From the NCBI RefSeq assembly GCF_002795865.1, contig NZ_CP024920.1, positions 558,001 through 622,000 of the forward strand: a DNA stretch of 64,000 nucleotides, written 5' to 3'. The notes below the pieces were generated by a model. That model worked only from the letters and a program-made list of their open reading frames with translations, did not search any database and was not told the DNA's origin. The stretch is from Qipengyuania seohaensis (GTDB lineage: Bacteria > Pseudomonadota > Alphaproteobacteria > Sphingomonadales > Sphingomonadaceae). This document shows, piece by piece, positions 53,691 to 61,474 of this stretch (position 1 is its first letter; the number at the start of each line of letters is the position of its first letter). The position numbers and the translations under genes were made by a program.

Positions 53691-53725
53691 GGGCGCGTAA
53701 AAGCGCGGCTGGACGCTTGCCCCGC

Positions 53726-53740
53726 GTTCCGTTTGTGTTC
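53726..53740 (+). promoter_or_regulatory. LexA box of the intact helicase gene
   Basis: GTTCCGTTTGTGTTC is an exact GTTC-N7-GTTC site 12 nt before the GTG start, so it probably overlaps the promoter. It predicts DNA-damage induction. Confidence 0.88.
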
Positions 53741-53752
53741 TAACGGCAGGGA

Positions 53753-56494
53753 GTGAGCGAGCCGCTGCCCCTCCCTGCCCTTCACGCCAGCCATGCCGGA
53801 ACCTGGCTACGCGACGCGAACGGGCCCACCCGGGGCTGCTCCAAGGGCGAGGCGGTCATGGCGGCGGCGGATACACCGCTGCTGATGATGAACGCGCCGC
53901 TGGTGGCCAGCAGGCTGGGCTATCCCGACCTGTCCGGCCTGGACCTGCTGGAACTCTTCGCATTCGTCCACCCGGCGAAATTCTGCGTTCCCACGCCCAA
54001 GGGCCTTGCCGACGCTTTGGGTCTCGAAGAACCGGCGGACGACTCCGATGTCACGCTGCTGTTGCAAAAAGCGGCTGGCGCCCTGGTGGCCACCTGCGAG
54101 AGCGACGAGTGGGCGGAACGCGAAGGTGCGTGGTCGACCCTGCAATCCCTCGCCCGCCTGCGCTGGCCCTGGGCCAATGTCCTCGCCCCTCATGTGCGCA
54201 AGCCGGAAAAGGCCGAGAAATGGCTCTTCACCAAGCTGCCCGAATGGGAAGAATCGCCCGACCGGCCGCAACCTGCGCAGGTCCTGATCGATGAGCCGGA
54301 AATCGAGGCTCAGCTCGAACGCCTGACGGGCGAGGGAGCGGAGCGGCGCGAAGGGCAGCGATCGTTCTCGCGCGGGGCCGGTCACATCTTCGGCCCTCGC
54401 GACAAGCAGAAGCGGCCTCATGTCCTGCTGGCCCAGGCGGGCACGGGTATCGGCAAGACACTGGGATACCTCGCCCCCGCATCGCTGTGGGCGGAACGCT
54501 CGGGCGGGACGGTGTGGGTCAGCACCTATACCAAGAACCTCCAGCGCCAGCTGCGCCGCGAGAGCGCGCGCGCATGGCCAGCAACCCGCGCCGATGGCTC
54601 TCCTCCTGTGGTCGTGCGCAAGGGGCGCGAGAATTACCTGTGCCTGCTAAACCTCGAAGACGCGCTGCAAGGCGGCTTCACCGGCCGGCCCGCGATCCTG
54701 GCGCAATTGGTGGCGCGCTGGGCTGCCTATACGCAGGACGGCGACATGATCGGCGGGGACCTGCCTGGCTGGCTCGGCACGCTTTTCCGGAAGCGCGGAA
54801 TTGCCGCGCTGACCGACCAGCGCGGCGAGTGCGTTTATGCCGGCTGCCCTCATTACCGGAAGTGCTTCATCGAGCGTAGCGCCAGGAACGCCGCGCAGGC
54901 CGATCTCGTCATCGCGAACCATGCGCTCGTCATGGTCAACGCGGCCCGCGGTCGGGACATCGCCAGCCGCCCGACCCGCATTGTGTTCGACGAAGGCCAT
55001 CACGTTTTCGACGCTGCAGATTCGACGTTCTCAGCAGCATTGACGGGGCAGGAAGCCATCGAGCTCCGCCGCTGGATCATCGGCCCCGAACGCAATTCGC
55101 GCGGAAGGCGACGCGGTCTTGCCGCTCGCCTTGCCGACGTGGCGAGCTATGACGATGCAGGCGGCGAAGCGGTGGAAGCTGCGGTAGAGGCAGCACAGGC
55201 CCTACCGTCAGACGGATGGCTCGGACGGCTTGCGGAGGGCACGCCGTTCGGACCGGTCGAGGCACTCCTCGAACAGGTGCGCGCGGCCACTTACGCGCGC
55301 GATGAAAGCGGGCAGGAGGCAGGCTACGGTATCGAAACCGAGACTGCACAGCTGCCGGGCGAACTGGTCGAGGCTGCGGGAACTGCAGCGCAAGCCCTCG
55401 CCGCCATTCGCACCCCTTTGCTGAAACTTGCCGGAAGACTTGAAGCGGTGCTGGAGGATGCGCCCGACTGGCTCGACGGACAGGGCCGTGCGCGGATCGA
55501 GGGCGCGCGGCATTCGCTGGCGTGGCGCATCGACCTGATCGCGGCGTGGGAGGCCTTGCTATCGCGCCTCGGCGGACCGGCAGATCCAGATTTCGTAGAT
55601 TGGCTGGCAGTAGATCGAAACGATGCGCGCGAATTCGACGTCGGGCTCTACCGCCACTGGCTCGATCCGATGAAGCCCTTTGCCCATACCGTACTTGAAC
55701 CGGCACACGGCGTCATGCTCACCAGCGCGACCCTGACCGACCGCGACGAGACCGGCGCGGACTGGCCGCACGCGATCGCCAAGAGCGGCGCGCCGCATCT
55801 CGAACTGATGCCCAAGACCGCGCAATCGGACAGCCCGTTCGACTACGCTTCGCGGGCCGAAGTCTTGATCGTTACCGATATCAAGCGAGGCGACATCCCC
55901 GCCCTCGCCGGAGCCTACGCCAGGCTGATCGAGGCGAGCGATGGCGGCGTGCTCGGCCTGTTTACTGCAATCAGGCGGATGCGTGCGGTCTACGGACGGA
56001 TTGCCGACCGCCTGGCGCGCGCAGGCCTGCCGCTCTACGCGCAGCACGTCGATCCGATCGACACCGGCACGCTCACCGACATTTTCCGCGACGATCCACG
56101 GGCCAGCCTGCTCGGGACGGATGCCCTGCGCGACGGCGTCGATGTGCCCGGAGAATCGCTGCGCTGCGTGGTGATGGAAGCGGTCCCTTGGCCAAGGCCC
56201 ACCATCCTGCACCGCGCCCGCCGTGCCGCGGCCTCTGAGCAGGAAGGCGGGGCGAAACGCTATGACGACCGCATTATCCGCGCGCGGCTGGCCCAGGCAT
56301 TCGGCCGCCTGATCCGCAGCCGCGACGATGCCGGACATTTCGTCGTCCTGTCTTCCGCCTTCCCCAGCAGATTGCTGTCCGCCTTTCCCGACGGCACCCC
56401 TGTCATGCGCGTGACACTCGACGAGGCTTTACAGCGGGTGGCGAAGGGTGTTGGAGAGGTTGAGAACACCCCAGCGGAGAAACAAGACTCGTGA
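53753..56494 (+). CDS. ATP-dependent DNA helicase, XPD/DinG type with a 4Fe-4S cluster
   Basis: The 913-residue SF2 helicase has Walker A GTGIGKT (230-236), DEGH box (D413-H416), and a four-Cys set C297, C360, C365, C371 that fits the 4Fe-4S cluster of XPD/DinG enzymes. C-terminal motifs include LGLFTAIRRMRAVYGR, FRDDPRASLLGTDALRDGVDVPG and AFGRLIRSRDDAG. Residues 1-200 form an extra N-terminal domain. It probably unwinds 5'-3' on damaged or R-loop DNA. Start GTG 53753; SOS box in front. sixA starts within its stop codon (GTGA). Confidence 0.93.
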   Translation: MSEPLPLPALHASHAGTWLRDANGPTRGCSKGEAVMAAADTPLLMMNAPLVASRLGYPDLSGLDLLELFAFVHPAKFCVPTPKGLADALGLEEPADDSDVTLLLQKAAGALVATCESDEWAEREGAWSTLQSLARLRWPWANVLAPHVRKPEKAEKWLFTKLPEWEESPDRPQPAQVLIDEPEIEAQLERLTGEGAERREGQRSFSRGAGHIFGPRDKQKRPHVLLAQAGTGIGKTLGYLAPASLWAERSGGTVWVSTYTKNLQRQLRRESARAWPATRADGSPPVVVRKGRENYLCLLNLEDALQGGFTGRPAILAQLVARWAAYTQDGDMIGGDLPGWLGTLFRKRGIAALTDQRGECVYAGCPHYRKCFIERSARNAAQADLVIANHALVMVNAARGRDIASRPTRIVFDEGHHVFDAADSTFSAALTGQEAIELRRWIIGPERNSRGRRRGLAARLADVASYDDAGGEAVEAAVEAAQALPSDGWLGRLAEGTPFGPVEALLEQVRAATYARDESGQEAGYGIETETAQLPGELVEAAGTAAQALAAIRTPLLKLAGRLEAVLEDAPDWLDGQGRARIEGARHSLAWRIDLIAAWEALLSRLGGPADPDFVDWLAVDRNDAREFDVGLYRHWLDPMKPFAHTVLEPAHGVMLTSATLTDRDETGADWPHAIAKSGAPHLELMPKTAQSDSPFDYASRAEVLIVTDIKRGDIPALAGAYARLIEASDGGVLGLFTAIRRMRAVYGRIADRLARAGLPLYAQHVDPIDTGTLTDIFRDDPRASLLGTDALRDGVDVPGESLRCVVMEAVPWPRPTILHRARRAAASEQEGGAKRYDDRIIRARLAQAFGRLIRSRDDAGHFVVLSSAFPSRLLSAFPDGTPVMRVTLDEALQRVAKGVGEVENTPAEKQDS

Positions 56495-57018
56495 AGATCC
56501 TCGGCCTATTGCGTCACGCCAAGTCCGACTGGGGACAAAGCGACAAGCGCGATTTCGATCGGGGTCTTAATGAGCGCGGGCTCAAGGGTGCAAGGCTGAT
56601 CGGCGAACATATCCGCGATCACGGGGTGAAATGGGACCGGCTGGTTGCGAGTCCTGCCGAACGCGTGAAACTGACCCTGGAAGAGGCATCGATCGGTCCC
56701 GAACCCGAATGGGACCGGCGCCTCTACCTCGCCTCCACCGAAACGATCTGCGAAGTGGCAAGCGAGATGGGCGGCGATGCCGACACGCTGCTGCTGGCAG
56801 GGCACAATCCGGGCTTCGGCGACATGGTTTTCGAACTGGTCGCCCCGAAGAACGAGAACGACCTGTTCGACGAAGCCAAGGTCAAATTCCCGACCGCCGC
56901 CTTCGCCGTTTTCGAGCTCGATATCGATGACTGGTCGGACTTGTCCGAAGGCTGCGGCAAACTGGTCCACTTCGCCCGCCCGCGCGATCTCGATGCGGAC
57001 CTGGGCCCGGAATATTGA
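56491..57018 (+). CDS. sixA: SixA-like phosphohistidine phosphatase
   Basis: The 175-residue protein is a histidine-phosphatase-superfamily member with RHAKSDW at H9, the second catalytic His in LLAGHNPG and Arg at LVASPAERVKLTLE. SixA dephosphorylates phosphohistidine in phosphorelays or the PTS-Ntr. Start GTG 56491 overlaps the helicase stop, so it rides on the SOS-controlled transcript. Confidence 0.93.
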   Translation: MKILGLLRHAKSDWGQSDKRDFDRGLNERGLKGARLIGEHIRDHGVKWDRLVASPAERVKLTLEEASIGPEPEWDRRLYLASTETICEVASEMGGDADTLLLAGHNPGFGDMVFELVAPKNENDLFDEAKVKFPTAAFAVFELDIDDWSDLSEGCGKLVHFARPRDLDADLGPEY

Positions 57019-57037
57019 AACGTTCGGGATCAACGAC

Positions 57038-57439
57038 ATGACCGACAATGAAATTCCCCAGAAGGAAACCCGCCGGATCGAGCGATTCATCAAGGGGATT
57101 GCAGTTCTGGGCATCATCACCCTGATCGTGAGTATCTGGTTCGCCTTCCAGCTCGACGTGGAGACCGAAGTCACGGAGACCGTCGACGGAAGCTTCATCG
57201 TGGAAGGACCGGAGGCCAATCTGCTTGGCGTGATGCGAGCCGATTCCGGTAATCGTAGCCTGGAAGTTCGCGGTCTTCCGAAACCTGAAGCCTTCAGCGA
57301 TTACCCGGAAGTGCGCTACGCCCTCTGCGCTGCGCGGAACGCCCCCGATACTGTCTGGGAAGAGCCGAGCGGCACCATGCGGGCCAACCTGCAATCGGAA
57401 GGTTTCGACGAGCTTTGCGCGGTCTATCCCGATCTGTGA
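57038..57439 (+). CDS. single-span membrane protein of unknown function
   Basis: The 133-residue protein has a short cytoplasmic head (TDNEIPQKETRRIERF), one membrane helix (IKGIAVLGIITLIVSIWFAF, about 19-38), then a periplasmic domain with two Cys (YALCAARNAPDT, DELCAVYPDL) that may pair. No family recognised. It follows sixA by 19 nt and may be in the same operon. Confidence 0.75.
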   Translation: MTDNEIPQKETRRIERFIKGIAVLGIITLIVSIWFAFQLDVETEVTETVDGSFIVEGPEANLLGVMRADSGNRSLEVRGLPKPEAFSDYPEVRYALCAARNAPDTVWEEPSGTMRANLQSEGFDELCAVYPDL

Positions 57440-57520
57440 GTAAGAGCCACGCCGCTCGGAATACTGCTTAGCGTAGGCAGGGAGATGCGCACTGCCCGAT
57501 GTCCACCAGCTTGCGACAGA

Positions 57521-57958
57521 TTATTCGGGCCGAGGCAAAGTTTCACTGAGCACGAAGCGCACGGGCAATTGGGCCGTCTTAGCCTCCGCAACGCCCTCCT
57601 CATTGACATGCGGAGGGGCAGGACCCGTCTTCGCGATTGCAATGCAAACAAGCGCATCCAATTCGGTCGAACCGCTGCTCCGTATGGTTTCACAATCGCG
57701 CACGGTGCCGTCGGTTTCGATGCGGAACTGGACGACAACCCGGCCCTCGATACCTTTTGCAATCAAATCGCGAGAATAGGCGTTCTGCGCTTTCCGGGCG
57801 ACAGCAAGGCTCCAATCCCGGAGGTCATCGCGCCAGGTACTCGTGACAAATTCATGGTCGAGACTAACGCCTTGCGCAGGCTCCGCAGCGGATGGCGTAG
57901 TGATGCCGGTAACCACCAGGATGCTGATTATCCAGAAGGTGAGGCGACGTAATCTCAT
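57521..57958 (-). CDS. TonB C-terminal-domain protein
   Basis: The 145-residue protein has a signal or membrane anchor (RLTFWIISILVVTGITTPSAA) and a TonB-like C-terminal fold: VVVQFRIETDGTVRDCETIRSSGSTELDALVCIAIAKTGPAPP. TonB proper has a Pro-rich spacer, absent here, so it may be a periplasmic TonB-like protein rather than the energy transducer. ATG 57958 gives the signal sequence; the frame opens at 58054. Confidence 0.82.
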   Translation of the reverse strand: MRLRRLTFWIISILVVTGITTPSAAEPAQGVSLDHEFVTSTWRDDLRDWSLAVARKAQNAYSRDLIAKGIEGRVVVQFRIETDGTVRDCETIRSSGSTELDALVCIAIAKTGPAPPHVNEEGVAEAKTAQLPVRFVLSETLPRPE

Positions 57959-58001
57959 AGCGGGACGTTTCGCGCTTTTGCGCCCGGACGACAAGCCAAT
58001 C

Positions 58002-58439
58002 TTATCGAAGCACACGCGGCCCTGATCCGCTTTCACCCCATTTGTCGTCCGCATTGTAGAGCGCGCATTTCCTCAGGCTGAGGCACCCACAGCCGATGCA
58101 GCCGTCGAGGCTGTTGCGCATCTTTTCGAGCGAGGCGATCTGCTCTTCGATGCGCTTGCGGATCAAGCCGCTGATGCGTTTCCAGTCGGCGGCGTTGGGC
58201 GTTCGGCCTTGCGGCAATCCAGCAAGCGCCTCCTCGATCTCTGCCAGCGAAAGGCCCAGACGCTGCGCGATCAGGATGAAGCTCAACCGCCGGATATCGC
58301 CCCGCAGGAAACGGCGCTGGTTGCCGATGGTCCGCAGTGCTTCGACCAGCCCACGTTCTTCGTAAAAACGGATTGCCGACACGCTGAGGCCGGTCCGGCG
58401 GGCCAGTTCACCGATGGGAAGGAGGTCGTTCGCTTTCAT
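58002..58439 (-). CDS. soxR: redox-sensing transcriptional regulator SoxR
   Basis: The 145-residue MerR-family protein has the winged helix LPIGELARRTGLSVSAIRFYEERGLV, a dimer helix, and the 2Fe-2S cysteines C114, C117, C119 and C125 in CIGCGCLSLRKC. SoxR senses redox-active compounds and twists DNA at a sox box. A perfect box lies in the divergent gap toward the VOC gene. Confidence 0.95.
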   Translation of the reverse strand: MKANDLLPIGELARRTGLSVSAIRFYEERGLVEALRTIGNQRRFLRGDIRRLSFILIAQRLGLSLAEIEEALAGLPQGRTPNAADWKRISGLIRKRIEEQIASLEKMRNSLDGCIGCGCLSLRKCALYNADDKWGESGSGPRVLR

Positions 58440-58470
58440 CGATCACAGCGATAGCGAAAACGAAGCTTGA

Positions 58471-58488
58471 CCTCAACCAAGCTTGAGG
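58471..58488 (+). promoter_or_regulatory. sox box overlapping the VOC-gene promoter
   Basis: CCTCAACCAAGCTTGAGG has 6-bp arms identical to the E. coli soxS operator arms and the same 18-bp length. It is fused to TTGACC (58467-58472, a -35); a weak -10 (CATTGA, 58492-58497) gives the long 19-bp spacer typical of MerR-type promoters. Confidence 0.88.
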
Positions 58489-58554
58489 TTGCATTGAGTG
58501 TGCATCGCATTTGCGGACCATCCCGGTGCCGCATCGAAGACAAGGAGTTTAGCG

Positions 58555-58929
58555 ATGCCAAAAGGACGTCTCGAACACGCCAACATTTCCGTTACCGACC
58601 CTGATCGCAGCGCCGCCCTGCTCAAGGACCTGCTCGGCTGGCACGAACGCTGGAGTGGGCCCTCCATGGGTAACGGCCGTACGATTCATGTCGGCGGCGA
58701 AGACAATTACGTCTCGCTCTACACCAGCGACGCTGTTGCAGGAGATTACCGCAAGGGCCAGCCGCTCAATCACATCGCATTCATGGTCGACGATCTCGAT
58801 GCGGCGGAGGCCGTCGTCGTGAAGCACGGCCTCGAACCTTTCAGCCACGGAAAATACGAACCTGGCCCGCGCACCTTCTATTTCTTCGATTGGGACGGGA
58901 TCGAGTTCGAGGTGGTCAGCTATGAATGA
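58555..58929 (+). CDS. VOC-family (glyoxalase/bleomycin-resistance-like) protein under SoxR control
   Basis: The 124-residue protein is one vicinal-oxygen-chelate unit: LEHANISVTDPDRSAALLKDLLGW (metal His), NHIAFMVDDLDAAEA and GPRTFYFFDWDGIEFEVVSYE (Glu ligand). It may detoxify a quinone or epoxide or bind a toxic compound; a sox box in its promoter supports the redox-stress role. ATG 58555; the frame opens at 58498. Confidence 0.88.
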   Translation: MPKGRLEHANISVTDPDRSAALLKDLLGWHERWSGPSMGNGRTIHVGGEDNYVSLYTSDAVAGDYRKGQPLNHIAFMVDDLDAAEAVVVKHGLEPFSHGKYEPGPRTFYFFDWDGIEFEVVSYE

Positions 58930-59081
58930 GATCGTTCTGCGCCGCCCCCTCTTCCAATCGCGTCCAGAAAAGCCACGAACGGCCAGCGGAAAGCCCGTCG
59001 AAAAGCCGCGCTTCCCTCCCCGCCCGCTTCCTGTATGAAAAGCGCGCGGCCGGGGAGCGCCGCGAGAAGGGAAATCTGACA

Positions 59082-60344
59082 ATGAAGCCTGTCCTGCTGG
59101 CCGCCGCCGCAATCCTGTCCCTCACCGCCACGCCCGCATTTGCGGAAACGGTGGTGGTGACGGCAGACCGGATGCTCGATGTGGAGACCGGGCGCTATCT
59201 CGCCGATCCGGTCGTCACCGTGGTCGATGGGAAGGTTGCCAGCGTGCAATCCGGCGTCGCGCTTCCCGACGGTGCGAAGCATATCGATCTGGCCGGTCAC
59301 ACGCTCTTGCCCGGCCTCATCGACATGCACGTCCATCTCGACGGCCGCCCGGAGTACGGCGGCTATACCGGACTGCGGTTCACCGACCGTTTCTGGACCG
59401 CAGTCGGAGTTGCCAATGCCCGCACCATGCTGGAAATCGGCTTCACCACCGTGCGCAATGTCGGCGACGACGATTACAACGTCATCGGCATCGACCAGGC
59501 GATCGAGGAAGGCTGGATTATCGGTCCGCGCATCGTCGTCGCGAACCATTCGCTGGGCGCGACCGGCGGACATTGCGACGAGACTTTCCTGCCGCCCAGC
59601 TTCGATGCGAAGAGTCCTGCCGTCGGCGACAGCCCCGACGAATTGCGCAAGCGCGTGCGGGAACAGCGCAAATATGGCGCGGAAGTCATCAAGGCCTGTG
59701 CCACGGGCGGCGTCTTCAGCCGCAACACCGCGCCCGGCATCCAGCAGCTGACACTGGAAGAACTGACAGCCATCGCCGACGAAGCGCATTTCTGGGGCTT
59801 GAAGGCCGCTGCTCATGCCCACGGTGCACCTGGGATCAAGGCCGCTATCCGGGCCGGTTTCGATACCATCGAACACGCCAGCTACGCCGATGACGAAGCA
59901 ATCCGTCTCGCCAAGGAGCACGGCACGTTCTTCTCGATGGATATCTTCAACACCGAATACACCCTCTCCCAGGGCGCCGCGAATGGCGTGCTGGAAGAGA
60001 ATATCGCCAAGGAACGCGCGCTCAGCCAGGCGCAGCGCGACAATTTCCGCCGCGCGCACGAAGCAGGCGTGAAGATGGTATTCGCCAGCGATGCCGCCGT
60101 CATGCCGCACGAGCTGGTCGGCGGTCAGTTCCGCGTTATGGTCGAATACGGCATGACCCCGCTTGAAGCGATCCGGGCGGCCACGGTCACCGCTGCAGAG
60201 GCGCTGGGTCAGGAAGGCGAAGTCGGAGTAATCAAGCCGGGCGCTTGGGGCGACATGATTGCCGTCAGCGGCGATCCGCTGGCCGATGTCGGCGAACTTG
60301 CCGACGTCGATGCAGTGATCAAGGGTGGTGTGCTGGTCGAATAG
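59082..60344 (+). CDS. exported metal-dependent amidohydrolase
   Basis: The 420-residue protein has a signal peptide (LLAAAAILSLTATPAFA), then an amidohydrolase TIM barrel: LLPGLIDMHVHLDG (metal HxH), KACATGGVFSR (metal Lys region), KAAAHAHG, IEHASYADDEA, FASDAAVMPH (Asp). Members act as imidazolonepropionase-like or prolidase-like enzymes on small amides or peptides. ATG 59082 gives the signal; the frame starts at 58926. Confidence 0.9.
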   Translation: MKPVLLAAAAILSLTATPAFAETVVVTADRMLDVETGRYLADPVVTVVDGKVASVQSGVALPDGAKHIDLAGHTLLPGLIDMHVHLDGRPEYGGYTGLRFTDRFWTAVGVANARTMLEIGFTTVRNVGDDDYNVIGIDQAIEEGWIIGPRIVVANHSLGATGGHCDETFLPPSFDAKSPAVGDSPDELRKRVREQRKYGAEVIKACATGGVFSRNTAPGIQQLTLEELTAIADEAHFWGLKAAAHAHGAPGIKAAIRAGFDTIEHASYADDEAIRLAKEHGTFFSMDIFNTEYTLSQGAANGVLEENIAKERALSQAQRDNFRRAHEAGVKMVFASDAAVMPHELVGGQFRVMVEYGMTPLEAIRAATVTAAEALGQEGEVGVIKPGAWGDMIAVSGDPLADVGELADVDAVIKGGVLVE

Positions 60345-60642
60345 CGGGCGCCGCATGGAAGCCCGATAGCGAACCCAGCGGCACATCTTCGAACCGGACC
60401 AGCCAGCGCTTGGCCATCTTGGCCAGCGGCATCGGGTTCAGGTAGTGCCGCTTGCACCGCCCGTCCCTCTCGCTGGCGACCAGTTCGGCGCTTTCCAGGA
60501 CGGCAAGGTGCTTGGCGACCGCCTGCCGGGTCATCGGCAGGTCTTCGCTCAATTCCGATAGAGTCAGGCCGCCCTGCTCGCTCAACCTGTCGAGCAGGAG
60601 GCGGCGCGTGGGATCCGACAAGGCGACGAAGGTGTCCGTCAT
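60319..60642 (-). CDS. ArsR-type winged-helix regulator
   Basis: The 107-residue protein is a helix-turn-helix of the ArsR group: MTDTFVALSDPTRRLLLDRL, LTLSELSEDLPMTRQAVAKHLAVLESAELV, RDGRCKRHYLN. Members that lack metal-binding Cys, as here, often control stress or SRPBCC genes. Its 3' end overlaps the amidohydrolase end by 26 nt. Start ATG 60642 (GTG 60660 also possible); neither has a strong ribosome site. Confidence 0.88.
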   Translation of the reverse strand: MTDTFVALSDPTRRLLLDRLSEQGGLTLSELSEDLPMTRQAVAKHLAVLESAELVASERDGRCKRHYLNPMPLAKMAKRWLVRFEDVPLGSLSGFHAAPAIRPAHHP

Positions 60643-60724
60643 GCGAGGAAGGCTAGGCACCTGCGCGCGAGTCGCTCAAGTTTGCGGACGCGCGCAGGGC
60701 CGGTTTTTCCCCAAGCAGGATTCG

Positions 60725-61420
60725 TCAGAGGGCGCTCGCGCCGCCGAACACACCGATTATGAGGGGGTCGTTGGTCGCGCGGGGATCGCGGCGAATTTCC
60801 GCCTCCTCGACGCCCATTTCGCGCCAGATCGTGTCATCGATGCTGTTCGCTACCCTGCTGGCGACCTGCGACACGTTAACGCCGGTCAAGGCGCCGAGCG
60901 CCTGTCCGACCAGCGGGTCTTCGGCGAGGCGCATCGCGTCACCCAGTTCGGGGATCATCGCATCGACCAGGCGCATGCCCATTTCTCCGCGCAGGAAGCT
61001 GGTCGCCGCAGTCGGCCCGCCGTTGACGAGTGCAACCGCGTTGGAAATACCGATTACGCGCACGGTATCCGCCACGATCGGTGCTGCGCGCTCCGCCCCT
61101 TCATAGGCGATATCGCCGAACGCATCGAACAGGCGATCCTTGAAAAGGGCGGACGTCAGGATGCTGCCCAGAACTCCGCCGCGCGCACCGAGCAGGTTTT
61201 CCAGTCCGACCTGCGCGATCTGTTCGTCCCAGAAACCACCATCGTCGAGCATCCGGGCAAAGGCCCGCTCGCTCGACAGGAACAGGAGGCGCTGAATGGC
61301 GTCGACGAAACCGAAGCCGCCAAGCGATGTACAAGCCGGAAGCGCCAGGGCCGCCCCGCCGAGCGTCAAACCGCCCAGGAACTTGCGCCTGTGAGTGGTG
61401 GCCGTGAGAATATCGTTCAT
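60725..61420 (-). CDS. exported DUF4197-like protein
   Basis: The 231-residue protein has a Tat-like signal: THRRKFLGGLTLGGAALALPACTS (twin-Arg and lipobox-like Cys), then a helical domain (FVDAIQRLLFLSSERAF, GGFWDEQIAQVGL, AIPELGDAMRLAEDPLVGQALGALTGVNVSQVASRVAN) like the DUF4197 family. No function known. ATG 61420 follows GAGGAG. It is divergent from priA over 54 nt. Confidence 0.75.
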   Translation of the reverse strand: MNDILTATTHRRKFLGGLTLGGAALALPACTSLGGFGFVDAIQRLLFLSSERAFARMLDDGGFWDEQIAQVGLENLLGARGGVLGSILTSALFKDRLFDAFGDIAYEGAERAAPIVADTVRVIGISNAVALVNGGPTAATSFLRGEMGMRLVDAMIPELGDAMRLAEDPLVGQALGALTGVNVSQVASRVANSIDDTIWREMGVEEAEIRRDPRATNDPLIIGVFGGASAL

Positions 61421-61474
61421 TATTTCTACTCCTCGAAGGTCCCACCCTTGTCGTGTGCGACATAGGCCGCCCAT

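Larger units (their letters stand above)
44889..53705. other. 8.8-kb segment bracketed by directly repeated helicase 5' ends
   Basis: The stretch lies between the truncated and the intact helicase starts, both in + orientation. It contains a permease remnant, two MFS genes, a secreted protein, a winged-helix/TPR regulator, a lipoprotein and lrp-megL. No transposase or integrase is present. The most economical explanation is homologous recombination that used a helicase allele from a related strain, followed by deletion at the tail-to-tail junction at 44889-44893. Confidence 0.6.

Noticed and set aside
44551..53705. Insertion-sequence transposition as cause of the helicase duplication
   Set aside because: No transposase, terminal inverted repeats or short target duplication are visible; the repeats are 338-bp diverged homologous gene starts.
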